Below are positions 45,673 through 53,630 of a stretch of DNA of 64,000 nucleotides, one piece after another; the first letter of the stretch is position 1; every line of letters begins with the position of its first letter. Position numbers and translations under genes: made by a program. The notes under the pieces are model-generated. The model was given only the letters and a program-made list of their open reading frames with translations. It was not told the DNA's origin and made no database searches. Source of the DNA: Streptomyces sp. ALI-76-A (GTDB taxonomy: Bacteria; Actinomycetota; Actinomycetes; Streptomycetales; Streptomycetaceae); the NCBI RefSeq assembly GCF_030287445.1, contig NZ_JASVWB010000002.1, positions 3,224,001 to 3,288,000 of the forward strand. The letters run 5' to 3'.

Positions 45673-46212
45673 TCATTTGCCCTCGGCGGGCCAGCAGGTC
45701 GGGTTGCCCTGGCACCAGATCGTCTTCGTGACGGTCACCGTGACGGTGGGACCGGGCTGCCCGGGCTGCCCGGGTCCGTTGACAGGCGGGGTGGTCCGGG
45801 CGTCGCAGTCGCCCAGTCCCTCGACGTGGAACCACTCCTTGCCGTCGATCTTCGCGGTGATGTCCCCGCGCACGCAGGCGCCGCTGACCGCGCGGGTCAC
45901 CCTGCCGGTGACGGTGATGTCCTTCCCGTCGTCCGTCTCGCCCTCGCAGTCGACCTCGGCGACGGCGTTCTCGGACGCGGTCGGCGTCACCCCGTCGTCG
46001 TAGGAGGCCGTGCAGGTGAGCCACCGCACCCCGGCCTTCCGCCGCTCCAGTTCGTCCGTCACGGTCTGGTCGGTCGTGTAGGCCACGGTCGCGGAGTTCA
46101 GTCCACCGGGTTCGCAGGCGACCGTTCCGCCCACGACCACCACGGCGAGCCCCGCCACAGCCGTCACCCGCCGCCCGCGCGGCCGACGCCGGATCCACCT
46201 CAACGCCCCCAT
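45673..46212 (-). CDS. Probable lipoprotein, unknown function
   Basis: The 179-aa product starts at ATG 46212. A basic N-terminus (RWIRRRPRGRR) precedes a hydrophobic stretch and a lipobox ending GGTVACEPGG (Cys33). The mature part has four further Cys before the linker (TCTASY, VDCEGE, GACVRG, GDCDAR) likely forming two disulfides. A Pro/Gly/Gln repeat linker (PGQPGQPGPTVTVTVTK) follows, with two more Cys near the end. No catalytic motif is seen. The family is not recognised; surface-exposed and secreted is the safe statement. It stands alone between rsmE and the tricorn gene. Confidence 0.78.
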   Translation of the reverse strand: MGALRWIRRRPRGRRVTAVAGLAVVVVGGTVACEPGGLNSATVAYTTDQTVTDELERRKAGVRWLTCTASYDDGVTPTASENAVAEVDCEGETDDGKDITVTGRVTRAVSGACVRGDITAKIDGKEWFHVEGLGDCDARTTPPVNGPGQPGQPGPTVTVTVTKTIWCQGNPTCWPAEGK

Positions 46213-46302
46213 GAGAGGCAGCCTGCCACTGTCCCGCCCGGCACGGAAGGGCGCATACGGCCACCCACGCGCCCCGCGTGTTCCGGCCCGGCGAAGGGCC
46301 GG

Positions 46303-47061
46303 TCAGGACCAGCGGCCGGTGCGGCCGAGGAGCAGGGCCGTCGCGGCGGTGCCCGCGGTGGAGGTGCGCAGGACGGTGGGGCCGAGGCGGTACGCCTTCG
46401 CGCCCGCCTGCGCGAAGAGCGCCAACTCCTCGGGGGACACGCCTCCTTCGGGACCGACCACCAGCACGATCTCGCCGTCGGCGGGCAGTTCGGCCGTCGC
46501 GAGCGCCTCGCTGCCGTACTCCCGGTCCTCGTGCAGGACGACGGCGAGGTCGGCCCCGGCGAGAAGGGCCGCGACCTGCTTGGTCGTCGCCGCGTCCGCG
46601 ACCTCGGGGAAGCGGACCCGGCGGGACTGCTTGCCGGCCTCGCGGGCGGTGGCCCGCCACTTGGCGAGCGCCTTCAGTCCGCGCTCGCCCTTCCACTGCG
46701 TGATGCACCGGGAGGCCGCCCAGGGCACGATCGCGTCGACGCCGGTCTCGGTCATCGTCTCGACGGCCAGTTCACCCCGGTCGCCCTTGGGGAGGGCCTG
46801 GACGACGGTGACGCGGGGCCGCGCCGGAGGTTCCTCGTGGACGCTCTCCAGGTCCATGACGACGAGCCGGTCCTTGCCCTCGGCGGCTTTGACGATCCCC
46901 TCGGCCCAGCGGCCACGCCCGTCCGTGAGGACGACGTCCTCGCCGGGCCGCAGACGCTTCACGGAGACGGCGTGCCGTCCCTCCGGGCCGTCGAGGACGA
47001 TCTCCCCGCCGCTGAGGTCCGGGATGTGCAGGGGATCGAGGACGAACACCGGCGCGGTCAC
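46303..47061 (-). CDS. rsmE: 16S rRNA (uracil-1498-N3) methyltransferase
   Basis: The 252-aa SPOUT methyltransferase modifies U1498 of 16S rRNA. The N-terminal PUA-like part has EGRHAVSVKRLRPGEDVVLT. The catalytic part has VVQALPKGDRGELAVETMTE, the SPOUT knot VVGPEGGVSPEELALF near residue 210, and YRLGPTVLRTSTAGTAA at the end. GTG 47061 overlaps the stop of the nitronate monooxygenase-like gene (GTGA). The rsmE-dnaJ-hrcA neighbourhood is conserved widely. Confidence 0.96.
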   Translation of the reverse strand: MTAPVFVLDPLHIPDLSGGEIVLDGPEGRHAVSVKRLRPGEDVVLTDGRGRWAEGIVKAAEGKDRLVVMDLESVHEEPPARPRVTVVQALPKGDRGELAVETMTETGVDAIVPWAASRCITQWKGERGLKALAKWRATAREAGKQSRRVRFPEVADAATTKQVAALLAGADLAVVLHEDREYGSEALATAELPADGEIVLVVGPEGGVSPEELALFAQAGAKAYRLGPTVLRTSTAGTAATALLLGRTGRWS

Positions 47062-48131
47062 CGCGGCCCCTCTCCCGACAACGCTGTCCTGGCGGTGGCG
47101 AGTTCGGCCGCCAGCACCTCCACCAGCTGTCCCGCCGGCAGGTCGCGCGCCATCCGGTGGCCCTGTCCCGCCCACAGCGCCATGCCCTGCGCGTCGCCCG
47201 CCCTGGCCGCCGCCTTGCGCAGCGGCGCGGTCAGGTGGTGGACCTCCGGGTAGGCGGGGGGCGCGTACGGCCCGTGCTCGCGCAGGAACCGGTTGACCAG
47301 CCCGCGCGCCGGACGCCCGGAGAAGGCCCGGGTCAACTCCGTACGGACGAAAAGGGGGTTGGTCAGCGCCTGCTTGTGGACGGCGTGCGCGCCGGACTCG
47401 GGGGTGGCGAGGAACGCCGTGCCGAGCTGGGCCGCGCTCGCGCCCGCGGCGAGCACGGCGGCGATCTGGCCGCCGCGCATGATGCCGCCGGCCGCGACGA
47501 TCGGGATCCGTACCGTCTCGCGGATCTGGGAGACCAGCGACAGCAGCCCGAGGGCGGAGCCGTCGATCTCCGGGATGTCCCGGTGGGTGCCCTGGTGGCC
47601 GCCCGCCTCCGCGCCCTGCGCGATCACCGCGTCGGCGCCCGCCCATTCCACGGCGAGGGCCTCCTCCGCGGTGGTCGCGGTGACCAGGGTGAAGGTGCCG
47701 ACCCGGCGCAGCGAGTCCAGCACCTCACGGCTGGGGGTGCCGAAGTGGAACGAGACCACGGGCACCGGGTTGTCGAGCAGCACCGCGAGCTTGGCCTCGT
47801 AGCCGTCGTCGCGGCCGCTCTCCGGGTCGCCGAGCTCCGTCTCGTACCAGGCGGCCTCGCCGGACAGCTGGTGGGCGTAGACGTCGACGGCGGCCTGGTC
47901 CGCGTACTCGGGCTGCGGCAGGAAGAGGTTCACGCCGAAGGGGCGGGCCGTCAGGCTCCGCAGCTGCTTGATCTCCTGGTACAGGCCGTCGGCCGTCTTG
48001 TACCCGGCAGCGAGGAACCCCAGCCCGCCGGCCTCGCACACGGCGGCGGCGAGCGTCGGTACGGAGACGCCGCCCGCCATGGGGGCCTGCACGATCGGAT
48101 GAGGGAAGAGATCGGTCAGCGCGGAGGACAT
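47058..48131 (-). CDS. Nitronate monooxygenase-like flavoprotein
   Basis: The 357-aa FMN-dependent (beta/alpha)8 oxidoreductase belongs to the 2-nitropropane dioxygenase family. Landmarks are PIVQAPMAGGVSVPTLAAAV at the N-terminus, GFLAAGYKTADGL, VIAQGAEAGGHQGTH (with the catalytic-site His) near residue 180, and the phosphate-binding IPIVAAGGIMRGGQIAAVLA and GAQLGTAF-like segments. It oxidises alkyl nitronates such as propionate 3-nitronate, a likely detoxification role. It lies between dnaJ and rsmE on the same strand and overlaps rsmE. Confidence 0.93.
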   Translation of the reverse strand: MSSALTDLFPHPIVQAPMAGGVSVPTLAAAVCEAGGLGFLAAGYKTADGLYQEIKQLRSLTARPFGVNLFLPQPEYADQAAVDVYAHQLSGEAAWYETELGDPESGRDDGYEAKLAVLLDNPVPVVSFHFGTPSREVLDSLRRVGTFTLVTATTAEEALAVEWAGADAVIAQGAEAGGHQGTHRDIPEIDGSALGLLSLVSQIRETVRIPIVAAGGIMRGGQIAAVLAAGASAAQLGTAFLATPESGAHAVHKQALTNPLFVRTELTRAFSGRPARGLVNRFLREHGPYAPPAYPEVHHLTAPLRKAAARAGDAQGMALWAGQGHRMARDLPAGQLVEVLAAELATARTALSGEGPR

Positions 48132-48272
48132 GACGGCATGTTGTCACGTCCTCCGGACAAGTCCGAATCCGGCCTTCCCCCGGTCTTCCCCCTGGCAAAG
48201 GCCCGGGAGGAACAGCTCGTCCGAGGCCTGCGGGCCGGGCTGCCCGGGCCGCAACGGGGGACCGGGAGCGGC

Positions 48273-48298
48273 CGGGCCCCGGTCAGCGCCGGGGCCCG
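48273..48298 (-). terminator. dnaJ terminator
   Basis: CGGGCCCCGG (48273-48282) pairs with CCGGGGCCCG (48289-48298) around a 6-nt loop, 10 nt past the dnaJ stop codon. The rest of 48132-48308 shows no gene. Confidence 0.8.
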
Positions 48299-48308
48299 CG
48301 CCCCCCTG

Positions 48309-49451
48309 TCACGTGCGCCCGTTGAACGCGTCCTTCAGCCGGGAGAACAGCCCCTGCTGGCCCGGCTGGAACTGCCCGGTCGGACGCTCCTCGCCGCGCA
48401 GCTTGGCCAGTTCCCGCAGCAGACGCTCCTGCTCCACGTCCAGCTTCGTCGGGGTCTGCACCTCGACGTGGACGATCAGGTCGCCGCGTCCACCGCCGCG
48501 CAGGTGGGTGACACCGCGGGCGTGCAGCGGGATCGACTGGCCGGACTGGGTGCCCGGCCGGATGTCGACCTCCTCCAGGCCGTCCAGCGTCTCCAGGGGG
48601 ACCTTGGTGCCCAGGGAGGCCGCGGTCATCGGGAGGGTGACCGTGCAGTGCAGGTCGTCGCCCCGGCGCTGGAACTGCGAGTGCGGCAGCTCGTGGATCT
48701 CGACGTAGAGGTCACCGGCGGGACCGCCGCCGGGGCCGACCTCGCCCTCGCCCGCGAGCTGGATGCGGGTGCCGTTGTCGACACCGGCGGGAATCTTCAC
48801 GGTCAGGGTGCGACGGGAGCGGATCCGCCCGTCACCCGCGCACTCCGGGCACGGGGTCGGCACGACGGTCCCGAAGCCCTGGCACTGCGGGCACGGCCGG
48901 GACGTCATGACCTGGCCGAGGAAGGACCGGGTGACCTGGGACACCTCACCGCGGCCGCGGCACATGTCGCACGTCTGCGCCGAGGTCCCCGGCGCCGCGC
49001 CCTCGCCGCTGCACGTGGTGCAGACGACGGCCGTGTCGACCTGGATGTCCTTCGTGGTGCCGAAGGCCGCCTCGTCGAGGTCGATCTCCAGCCGGATCAT
49101 CGCGTCCTGGCCGCGCCGGGTGCGCGAACGCGGACCCCGCTGCGACGCCGTGCCGAAGAACGCGTCCATGATGTCGGAGAAGTTGCCGAAGCCGCCCGCT
49201 CCGAAGCCGCCCGCGCCACCGGCCCCGCCGGCCTGCGAGAGCGGGTCGCCGCCGAGGTCGTAGACCTGCTTCTTCTGCGGGTCCGACAGCACCTCGTAGG
49301 CGGCGTTGATCTCCTTGAACCGCTCCTGGGTCTTCGGATCGGGGTTGACGTCCGGATGCAGCTCGCGTGCGAGCCGCCGGAAGGCCTTCTTGATCTCATC
49401 CTGCGACGCGTCGCGGCGCACGCCGAGAACGGCGTAATAGTCCGTGGCCAC
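48309..49451 (-). CDS. dnaJ: Chaperone DnaJ (DnaJ2 type)
   Basis: The 380-aa Hsp40 co-chaperone has all domains: the J domain (residues 1-70) with the HPD triad in ARELHPDVNPD, and a Gly-rich stretch (SQAGGAGGAGGFGAGGFGNF). Four zinc repeats follow (CTTCSGEGA, CDMCRGRGE, CPQCQGFGT, CPECAGDGR), then the C-terminal substrate domains. The GTG start directly abuts the hrcA stop codon (TAAGTG), so the two are translated together. Being behind hrcA and CIRCE it should be heat-inducible. Streptomyces has another dnaJ in the dnaK operon; this is the hrcA-linked copy. Confidence 0.97.
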   Translation of the reverse strand: MATDYYAVLGVRRDASQDEIKKAFRRLARELHPDVNPDPKTQERFKEINAAYEVLSDPQKKQVYDLGGDPLSQAGGAGGAGGFGAGGFGNFSDIMDAFFGTASQRGPRSRTRRGQDAMIRLEIDLDEAAFGTTKDIQVDTAVVCTTCSGEGAAPGTSAQTCDMCRGRGEVSQVTRSFLGQVMTSRPCPQCQGFGTVVPTPCPECAGDGRIRSRRTLTVKIPAGVDNGTRIQLAGEGEVGPGGGPAGDLYVEIHELPHSQFQRRGDDLHCTVTLPMTAASLGTKVPLETLDGLEEVDIRPGTQSGQSIPLHARGVTHLRGGGRGDLIVHVEVQTPTKLDVEQERLLRELAKLRGEERPTGQFQPGQQGLFSRLKDAFNGRT

Positions 49452-50468
49452 TTACGACTCCGCCAGGATCTGTCCGACGTACCGTGCCACTGCGCGTACC
49501 GCTCCCATCGTTCCCGGGTAATCCATGCGGGTCGGTCCGACCACGCCGAGCTTGGCGACTGCCTCGCCGCCCGAACCGTAGCCGACCGACACCACGGACG
49601 TGGAGTTGAGTCCCTCGTAGGCGTTCTCGTGCCCGATGCGCACGGTCATGCCCGAATCCCCCGCCTCTCCCAGGAGCTTGAGGAGCACGACCTGCTCCTC
49701 CAATGCTTCCAGGACGGGCCGGATCGTGAGGGGAAAGTCATGTCCGAAGCGGGTGAGATTGGCGGTCCCGCCGATCATCAGCCGCTCCTCGTTCTCCTCG
49801 ACGAGCGTCTCCAGGAGGGTGGAGAGCACCGTCGAGACCGTGCCGCGGTCCTCCAGGTCGAAGGCGTCCGGCAGGTCCTCCACCAGACGCGGCACGTCGG
49901 CGAAGCGGCGGCCCGCGATCCGGCTGTTGAGCCGCGCCCGCAGATCCGCGAGCGAGGGCTCGCCGAACGGCGCCGGGCAGTCGACCATCCGCTGCTCGAC
50001 CCGGCCGGTGTCCGTGATCAGGACGAGCATCACGCGCGCGGGGGCGAGCGACAGCAGCTCGACATGGCGCACCGTCGAACGGGTCAGCGAGGGGTACTGC
50101 ACGACGGCGACCTGCCGGGTCAGCTGCGCGAGCAGCCGCACGGTCCGCGCCACGACGTCGTCCAGGTCGACGGCGCCGTCGAGGAAGTTCTGGATGGCGC
50201 GCCGCTCGGGCGCGGTCATCGGCTTGACGCCGGCCAGCTTGTCGACGAACAGCCGGTAGCCCTTGTCCGTGGGGATCCGCCCGGCACTGGTGTGCGGCTG
50301 GGCGATGTACCCCTCGTCCTCCAGGGCCGCCATGTCGTTGCGGACCGTCGCCGGGGACACGCCGAGGTTGTGCCGCTCGGTGAGCGCCTTGGACCCGACG
50401 GGCTCCTCGGTGCCGACGTAGTCCTGGACGATGGCGCGCAGCACCTGAAGCCTGCGTTCACTCAGCAT
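49452..50468 (-). CDS. hrcA: Heat-inducible transcription repressor HrcA
   Basis: The 338-aa repressor of groE-type heat-shock genes. The winged helix occupies residues 1-90 ([54 protein letters not shown]). The GAF-like middle and dimerisation parts follow. I chose the ATG at 50468, which has GGAGGTG upstream; a longer frame would begin inside the CIRCE element and cannot be right. It binds the CIRCE at 50507-50533 and thereby represses itself and dnaJ. Confidence 0.97.
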   Translation of the reverse strand: MLSERRLQVLRAIVQDYVGTEEPVGSKALTERHNLGVSPATVRNDMAALEDEGYIAQPHTSAGRIPTDKGYRLFVDKLAGVKPMTAPERRAIQNFLDGAVDLDDVVARTVRLLAQLTRQVAVVQYPSLTRSTVRHVELLSLAPARVMLVLITDTGRVEQRMVDCPAPFGEPSLADLRARLNSRIAGRRFADVPRLVEDLPDAFDLEDRGTVSTVLSTLLETLVEENEERLMIGGTANLTRFGHDFPLTIRPVLEALEEQVVLLKLLGEAGDSGMTVRIGHENAYEGLNSTSVVSVGYGSGGEAVAKLGVVGPTRMDYPGTMGAVRAVARYVGQILAES

Positions 50469-50506
50469 CGCGCACACCTCCAGCGGTCGTCCCCTTGGCG
50501 CCTTGC

Positions 50507-50533
50507 CTGGCACTCGTCACATCCGAGTGCCAG
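50507..50533. promoter_or_regulatory. CIRCE element
   Basis: CTGGCACTC-N9-GAGTGCCAG is a perfect 9-9-9 inverted repeat that differs from the textbook CIRCE arm only at its outer positions. It lies 38 bp upstream of the hrcA start. It is the expected HrcA operator of this heat-shock unit. Confidence 0.95.
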
Positions 50534-50630
50534 CGTTCCCCGGCCCAGTGTACGGCCGTGGGGTACGCAGGGGGCAAGGCCGGTCCCCCGGCGCCGTGCC
50601 GGAGCGGCCGGTCACCGCTAGCGTCGCGGT

Positions 50631-51359
50631 ATGAGGGTGACTTGGGAAGAGCTGGGATGGGAGCGGCTGGCGGCCGGGGTCGGGCGGTGCCGTCTTCCCG
50701 GCTGGGACTGCACGGCGGGGCTGGTCGTCGGCGCGGGTACGGCCCTGCTGATCGATGCCGGGTCCAGCCTCCGGGAGGGCGCGCGGCTGCGGGCGCGGGC
50801 GGAGGAACTCGCCGGTCACCGTGTGACCCATCTCGCGTTCACCCACCCCCACTTCGACCACGTCCTCGGCGCTGGGGCGTTCGCGGGGGCCGAGGTGTTC
50901 GGCGCCGTGGGCATCGACACGGTGTTCGAGGGGCGCCGTGCCCGTGAGGAGCTGCGCGCCGACGCCGTGCGCAACGGCCTGACGGCCCCCCTGGCGGACG
51001 AGGCGGTCGACGCCCTGGTGGTGCCCCCGCACCGGGTCTCCGGCGAGTGGACCCTCGACCTGGGCGACGGCCGGCAGGTCCTGCTGGCGAACGTGGGCCC
51101 GGGCCACACCGCCCACGACCTCGCGATCCTCGTACCGGGCGCACCGGAGGTGGTGTTCTGCGGCGACCTGGTCGAGGAGTCCGGCGAGCCCCAGGCGGGC
51201 CCGGACGCCGTCCCGTCGCACTGGCCCGCCGCCCTCGACCGGCTGCTGGACCTGGGCGGCGAGGACGCGCTGTACGTGCCCGGTCACGGAGCGGTGGTGG
51301 ACGCGCGGTTCGTGCGGGCCCAGCGGGACGCGCTGGCGGAGCGCTTCGGCGTGTCGTGA
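50631..51359 (+). CDS. Metallo-beta-lactamase-fold hydrolase
   Basis: The 242-aa protein has the zinc motif FTHPHFDHVLG (HxHxDH) near residue 72, the GHTAHDL His near 155, the bridging Asp in FCGDLVEESG and the final VPGHGAVVD. The protein begins with a beta strand (GLVVGAGTALLIDAGSSLRE) as in glyoxalase II-like enzymes. No signal peptide is present. The substrate is unknown; thioesterase or quorum-quenching lactonase activities are known in the fold. It is followed 28 nt later by the DUF3097 gene and may share its transcript. Confidence 0.93.
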   Translation: MRVTWEELGWERLAAGVGRCRLPGWDCTAGLVVGAGTALLIDAGSSLREGARLRARAEELAGHRVTHLAFTHPHFDHVLGAGAFAGAEVFGAVGIDTVFEGRRAREELRADAVRNGLTAPLADEAVDALVVPPHRVSGEWTLDLGDGRQVLLANVGPGHTAHDLAILVPGAPEVVFCGDLVEESGEPQAGPDAVPSHWPAALDRLLDLGGEDALYVPGHGAVVDARFVRAQRDALAERFGVS

Positions 51360-51387
51360 AAACTCACCGGCCGCTTCTCCTATCGTC

Positions 51388-52200
51388 ATGCGAATGCGCC
51401 AGTATTCTCCGGACCTGAACCCGCCGTGGAAGAAGCCCCGGCCCGTACCGGAGGTTCCGGCGGAGCCCGGCCTGGTGGTCGAGGAGGCGGGATCGGGTTT
51501 CTGCGGCGCGGTGATCCGCTGCGAGGCGGGCACGGTCACCCTGGAGGACCGCTTCGGCAAGCACCGGGTGTTCCCGATGGAGCCGCGCGGCTTCCTCCTG
51601 GAGGGCCGCACGGTGACCCTGGTCCGGCCGCCGTCGACGGTCGCGGCGCGTCCCTCCCGTACGGCCTCCGGTTCGGTCGCGGTGCCCGGCGCACGCGCGC
51701 GGGTGGCCCGGGCCGGGCGGATCTACGTCGAGGGCCGGCACGACGCCGAGCTGGTGGAGAAGGTGTGGGGCGACGACCTGCGGGTCGAGGGCGTGGTCGT
51801 GGAGTACCTGGAGGGCGTCGACGACCTCCCGTCCATCGTGGAGGACTTCGCCCCCGGCCCGGACGCCCGCCTCGGCGTCCTGGTGGACCACCTGGTGCCC
51901 GGCAGCAAGGAGTCCCGCATCGCCGCGTCGGTGACCAGCGAGTACGCGCTGGTCGTCGGCCATCCGTACATCGACATCTGGGAGGCGGTGAAGCCGTCCG
52001 CCCTGGGCATCGAGGCGTGGCCCCGCGTTCCGCGCGGCCAGGACTGGAAGACGGGCGTGTGCCGGGCACTGGGCTGGCCGGAGAACACGGGGGCGGTGTG
52101 GCAGGCGATCCTGAAGCGGGTGGGTTCGTACCGGGACCTGGAGCCGGAGCTGCTGGGCAGGGTCGAGGAACTGATCGACTTCGTCACGGCACCGGAGTGA
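51388..52200 (+). CDS. DUF3097 family protein
   Basis: The 270-aa conserved actinobacterial protein starts at ATG 51388 (a second ATG is two codons on). The N-terminal part is a small beta domain (RCEAGTVTLEDRFGKHRVFP). From about residue 105 a Toprim-like pattern appears: ARAGRIYVEGRHDAELVEKV, VEYLEGVDDLPSIV and LGVLVDHLVPGSKESRIA, in which the Glu and Asp-x-Asp-like residues resemble a metal site. HPYIDIWEAVKPSALGIEAW and the C-terminal helix follow. The function is not established; nucleic-acid processing is a guess from the Toprim-like pattern. Confidence 0.9.
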   Translation: MRMRQYSPDLNPPWKKPRPVPEVPAEPGLVVEEAGSGFCGAVIRCEAGTVTLEDRFGKHRVFPMEPRGFLLEGRTVTLVRPPSTVAARPSRTASGSVAVPGARARVARAGRIYVEGRHDAELVEKVWGDDLRVEGVVVEYLEGVDDLPSIVEDFAPGPDARLGVLVDHLVPGSKESRIAASVTSEYALVVGHPYIDIWEAVKPSALGIEAWPRVPRGQDWKTGVCRALGWPENTGAVWQAILKRVGSYRDLEPELLGRVEELIDFVTAPE

Positions 52201-52220
52201 GGGCCGCCTGAACGGCCTCG

Positions 52221-52290
52221 TCCTCGAACGCCGGACGGGCCGAATCCAGCCCCTCCGGCGTTCGAGGAGCGGGGTCCGGGGCGGAGCCCC
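52221..52290. repeat. Dispersed Streptomyces REP-like palindrome
   Basis: TCCTCGAACGCCGGA (52221-52235) is exactly repeated in reverse complement at 52254-52268, followed by GGGGTCCGGGGCGGAGCCCC. I recall this arm and tail as one of the commonest short repeats between Streptomyces genes. It lies between the convergent DUF3097 and hemW genes and probably acts as terminator. Confidence 0.8.
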
Positions 52291-52334
52291 GAAAGGACGG
52301 GACGGGTAAGGGCGGCGGGGGCGAGAGGCAACCC

Positions 52335-53567
52335 TCAGTCGACCAGGTCCCGGACGACCGCGTCCGCGAGCAGGCGGCCCCGCAGGGTGAGCGCGGCACG
52401 CCCCTCTTCGTAGGGCGCCGCCTGAAGCAGCCCCTGCGTCAGCGCCCGCCGCGAAGCGGCAAGCCCTTCCGCCCGCAGCAGCCCCAACGGCACCCCCTCC
52501 CGCAACCGCAGCTCCAGCAGGATCCGCTCCACCCGCCGGTCCTCCTCCGACAGCAGTTCCCGCCCGGCCCCCGGCGACCGACCCGCCGCCAGCGCAGCCG
52601 CGTACGCCCCGGGATGCTTCACGTTCCACCAGCGCACCCCGCCCACATGGCTGTGGGCGCCCGGCCCGGCGCCCCACCAGTCGGCGCCCCGCCAGTACAG
52701 CTCGTTGTGCAGGCAGCGGCCGGCGTCGGACGTGGCCCAGTTGGACACCTCGTACCAGTCGAACCCGGCCCCCGAGAGCATCTCCTCGGCGATCAGGTAC
52801 CGGTCCGCGTGCACGTCGTCGTCGGTCATCGGGACCTCGCCCCGGCGGATCCGCCGCGCGAGCTGTGTCCCCTCCTCGACGATCAGCGCGTACGCGGAGA
52901 CGTGGTCGGGACCGGCGCCGAGGGCCGCCTCCAGCGAGGCCCGCCAGTCGTCGTCGGACTCACCGGGCGTGCCGTAGATCAGGTCAAGGTTCACATGCTC
53001 GAAGCCGGCCGCGCGGGCCTCCGCGACGCACGCCTGGGGGCGCCCCGGGGTGTGCGTGCGGTCCAGGACCTTGAGCACATGCTGCTTGGCGCTCTGCATG
53101 CCGAAGGAGACCCGGTTGAAGCCGCCCTGCCGCAGCACCGCGAGATACGCCGGATCCACCGACTCCGGGTTCGCCTCCGTGGTGACCTCCGCGTCGGCCG
53201 CGAGCCCGAACTCGTCACGGATCGCGCCCAGCATCCGGACGAGGTCCCCCGCGCCCAGCAGCGTGGGCGTGCCGCCGCCCACGAAGACCGTGCGGACCTC
53301 GCGCGGATCGTCGCCGAGGACCTTGCGGGCGAGGCGGATCTCGTCGACCAGGGTGTCCGCGTAGTTGTCGCGGGAGGCGAGGACACCGCCGGTGCCCCGC
53401 AGCTCGGTCGCCGTGTAGGTGTTGAAGTCGCAGTAGCCGCAGCGGGTCGCGCAGTACGGGACGTGCAGATAGAACCCGAGGGGACGGTCGGCCGCCCCGG
53501 CGAGCGCGGACGCGGGCAGGGCGCCGTCGTCGGGTACGGGCTCACCGTCGGGGAGTGCGGAAGGCAT
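52335..53567 (-). CDS. hemW: Radical SAM heme chaperone HemW
   Basis: The 410-aa protein was long annotated as oxygen-independent coproporphyrinogen oxidase. The 4Fe-4S motif is YCATRCGYCDF (C-x3-C-x2-C) near residue 42. AdoMet-binding GGGTPTLLG and NPESVDPAYL follow, and the HemW signature LHNELYWRGADWWG (H-N-x-x-Y-W) lies near residue 300. The extra Cys typical of true HemN is absent, so heme insertion rather than porphyrinogen oxidation is the expected role. I prefer the ATG at 53567, three codons inside the longest frame. The position near hrcA-dnaJ is widely conserved. Confidence 0.95.
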   Translation of the reverse strand: MPSALPDGEPVPDDGALPASALAGAADRPLGFYLHVPYCATRCGYCDFNTYTATELRGTGGVLASRDNYADTLVDEIRLARKVLGDDPREVRTVFVGGGTPTLLGAGDLVRMLGAIRDEFGLAADAEVTTEANPESVDPAYLAVLRQGGFNRVSFGMQSAKQHVLKVLDRTHTPGRPQACVAEARAAGFEHVNLDLIYGTPGESDDDWRASLEAALGAGPDHVSAYALIVEEGTQLARRIRRGEVPMTDDDVHADRYLIAEEMLSGAGFDWYEVSNWATSDAGRCLHNELYWRGADWWGAGPGAHSHVGGVRWWNVKHPGAYAAALAAGRSPGAGRELLSEEDRRVERILLELRLREGVPLGLLRAEGLAASRRALTQGLLQAAPYEEGRAALTLRGRLLADAVVRDLVD

Positions 53568-53630
53568 GTCCCCCATTGTCCCGCACCCGCGGGGAGCCCT
53601 ACTGCGCCGGCCCCGCGCCCGCGGGGAGCC

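Noticed and set aside
50469..50513. Longer HrcA start (15 extra residues)
   Set aside because: It would begin inside the CIRCE operator and lacks the GGAGGTG that precedes the ATG at 50468.
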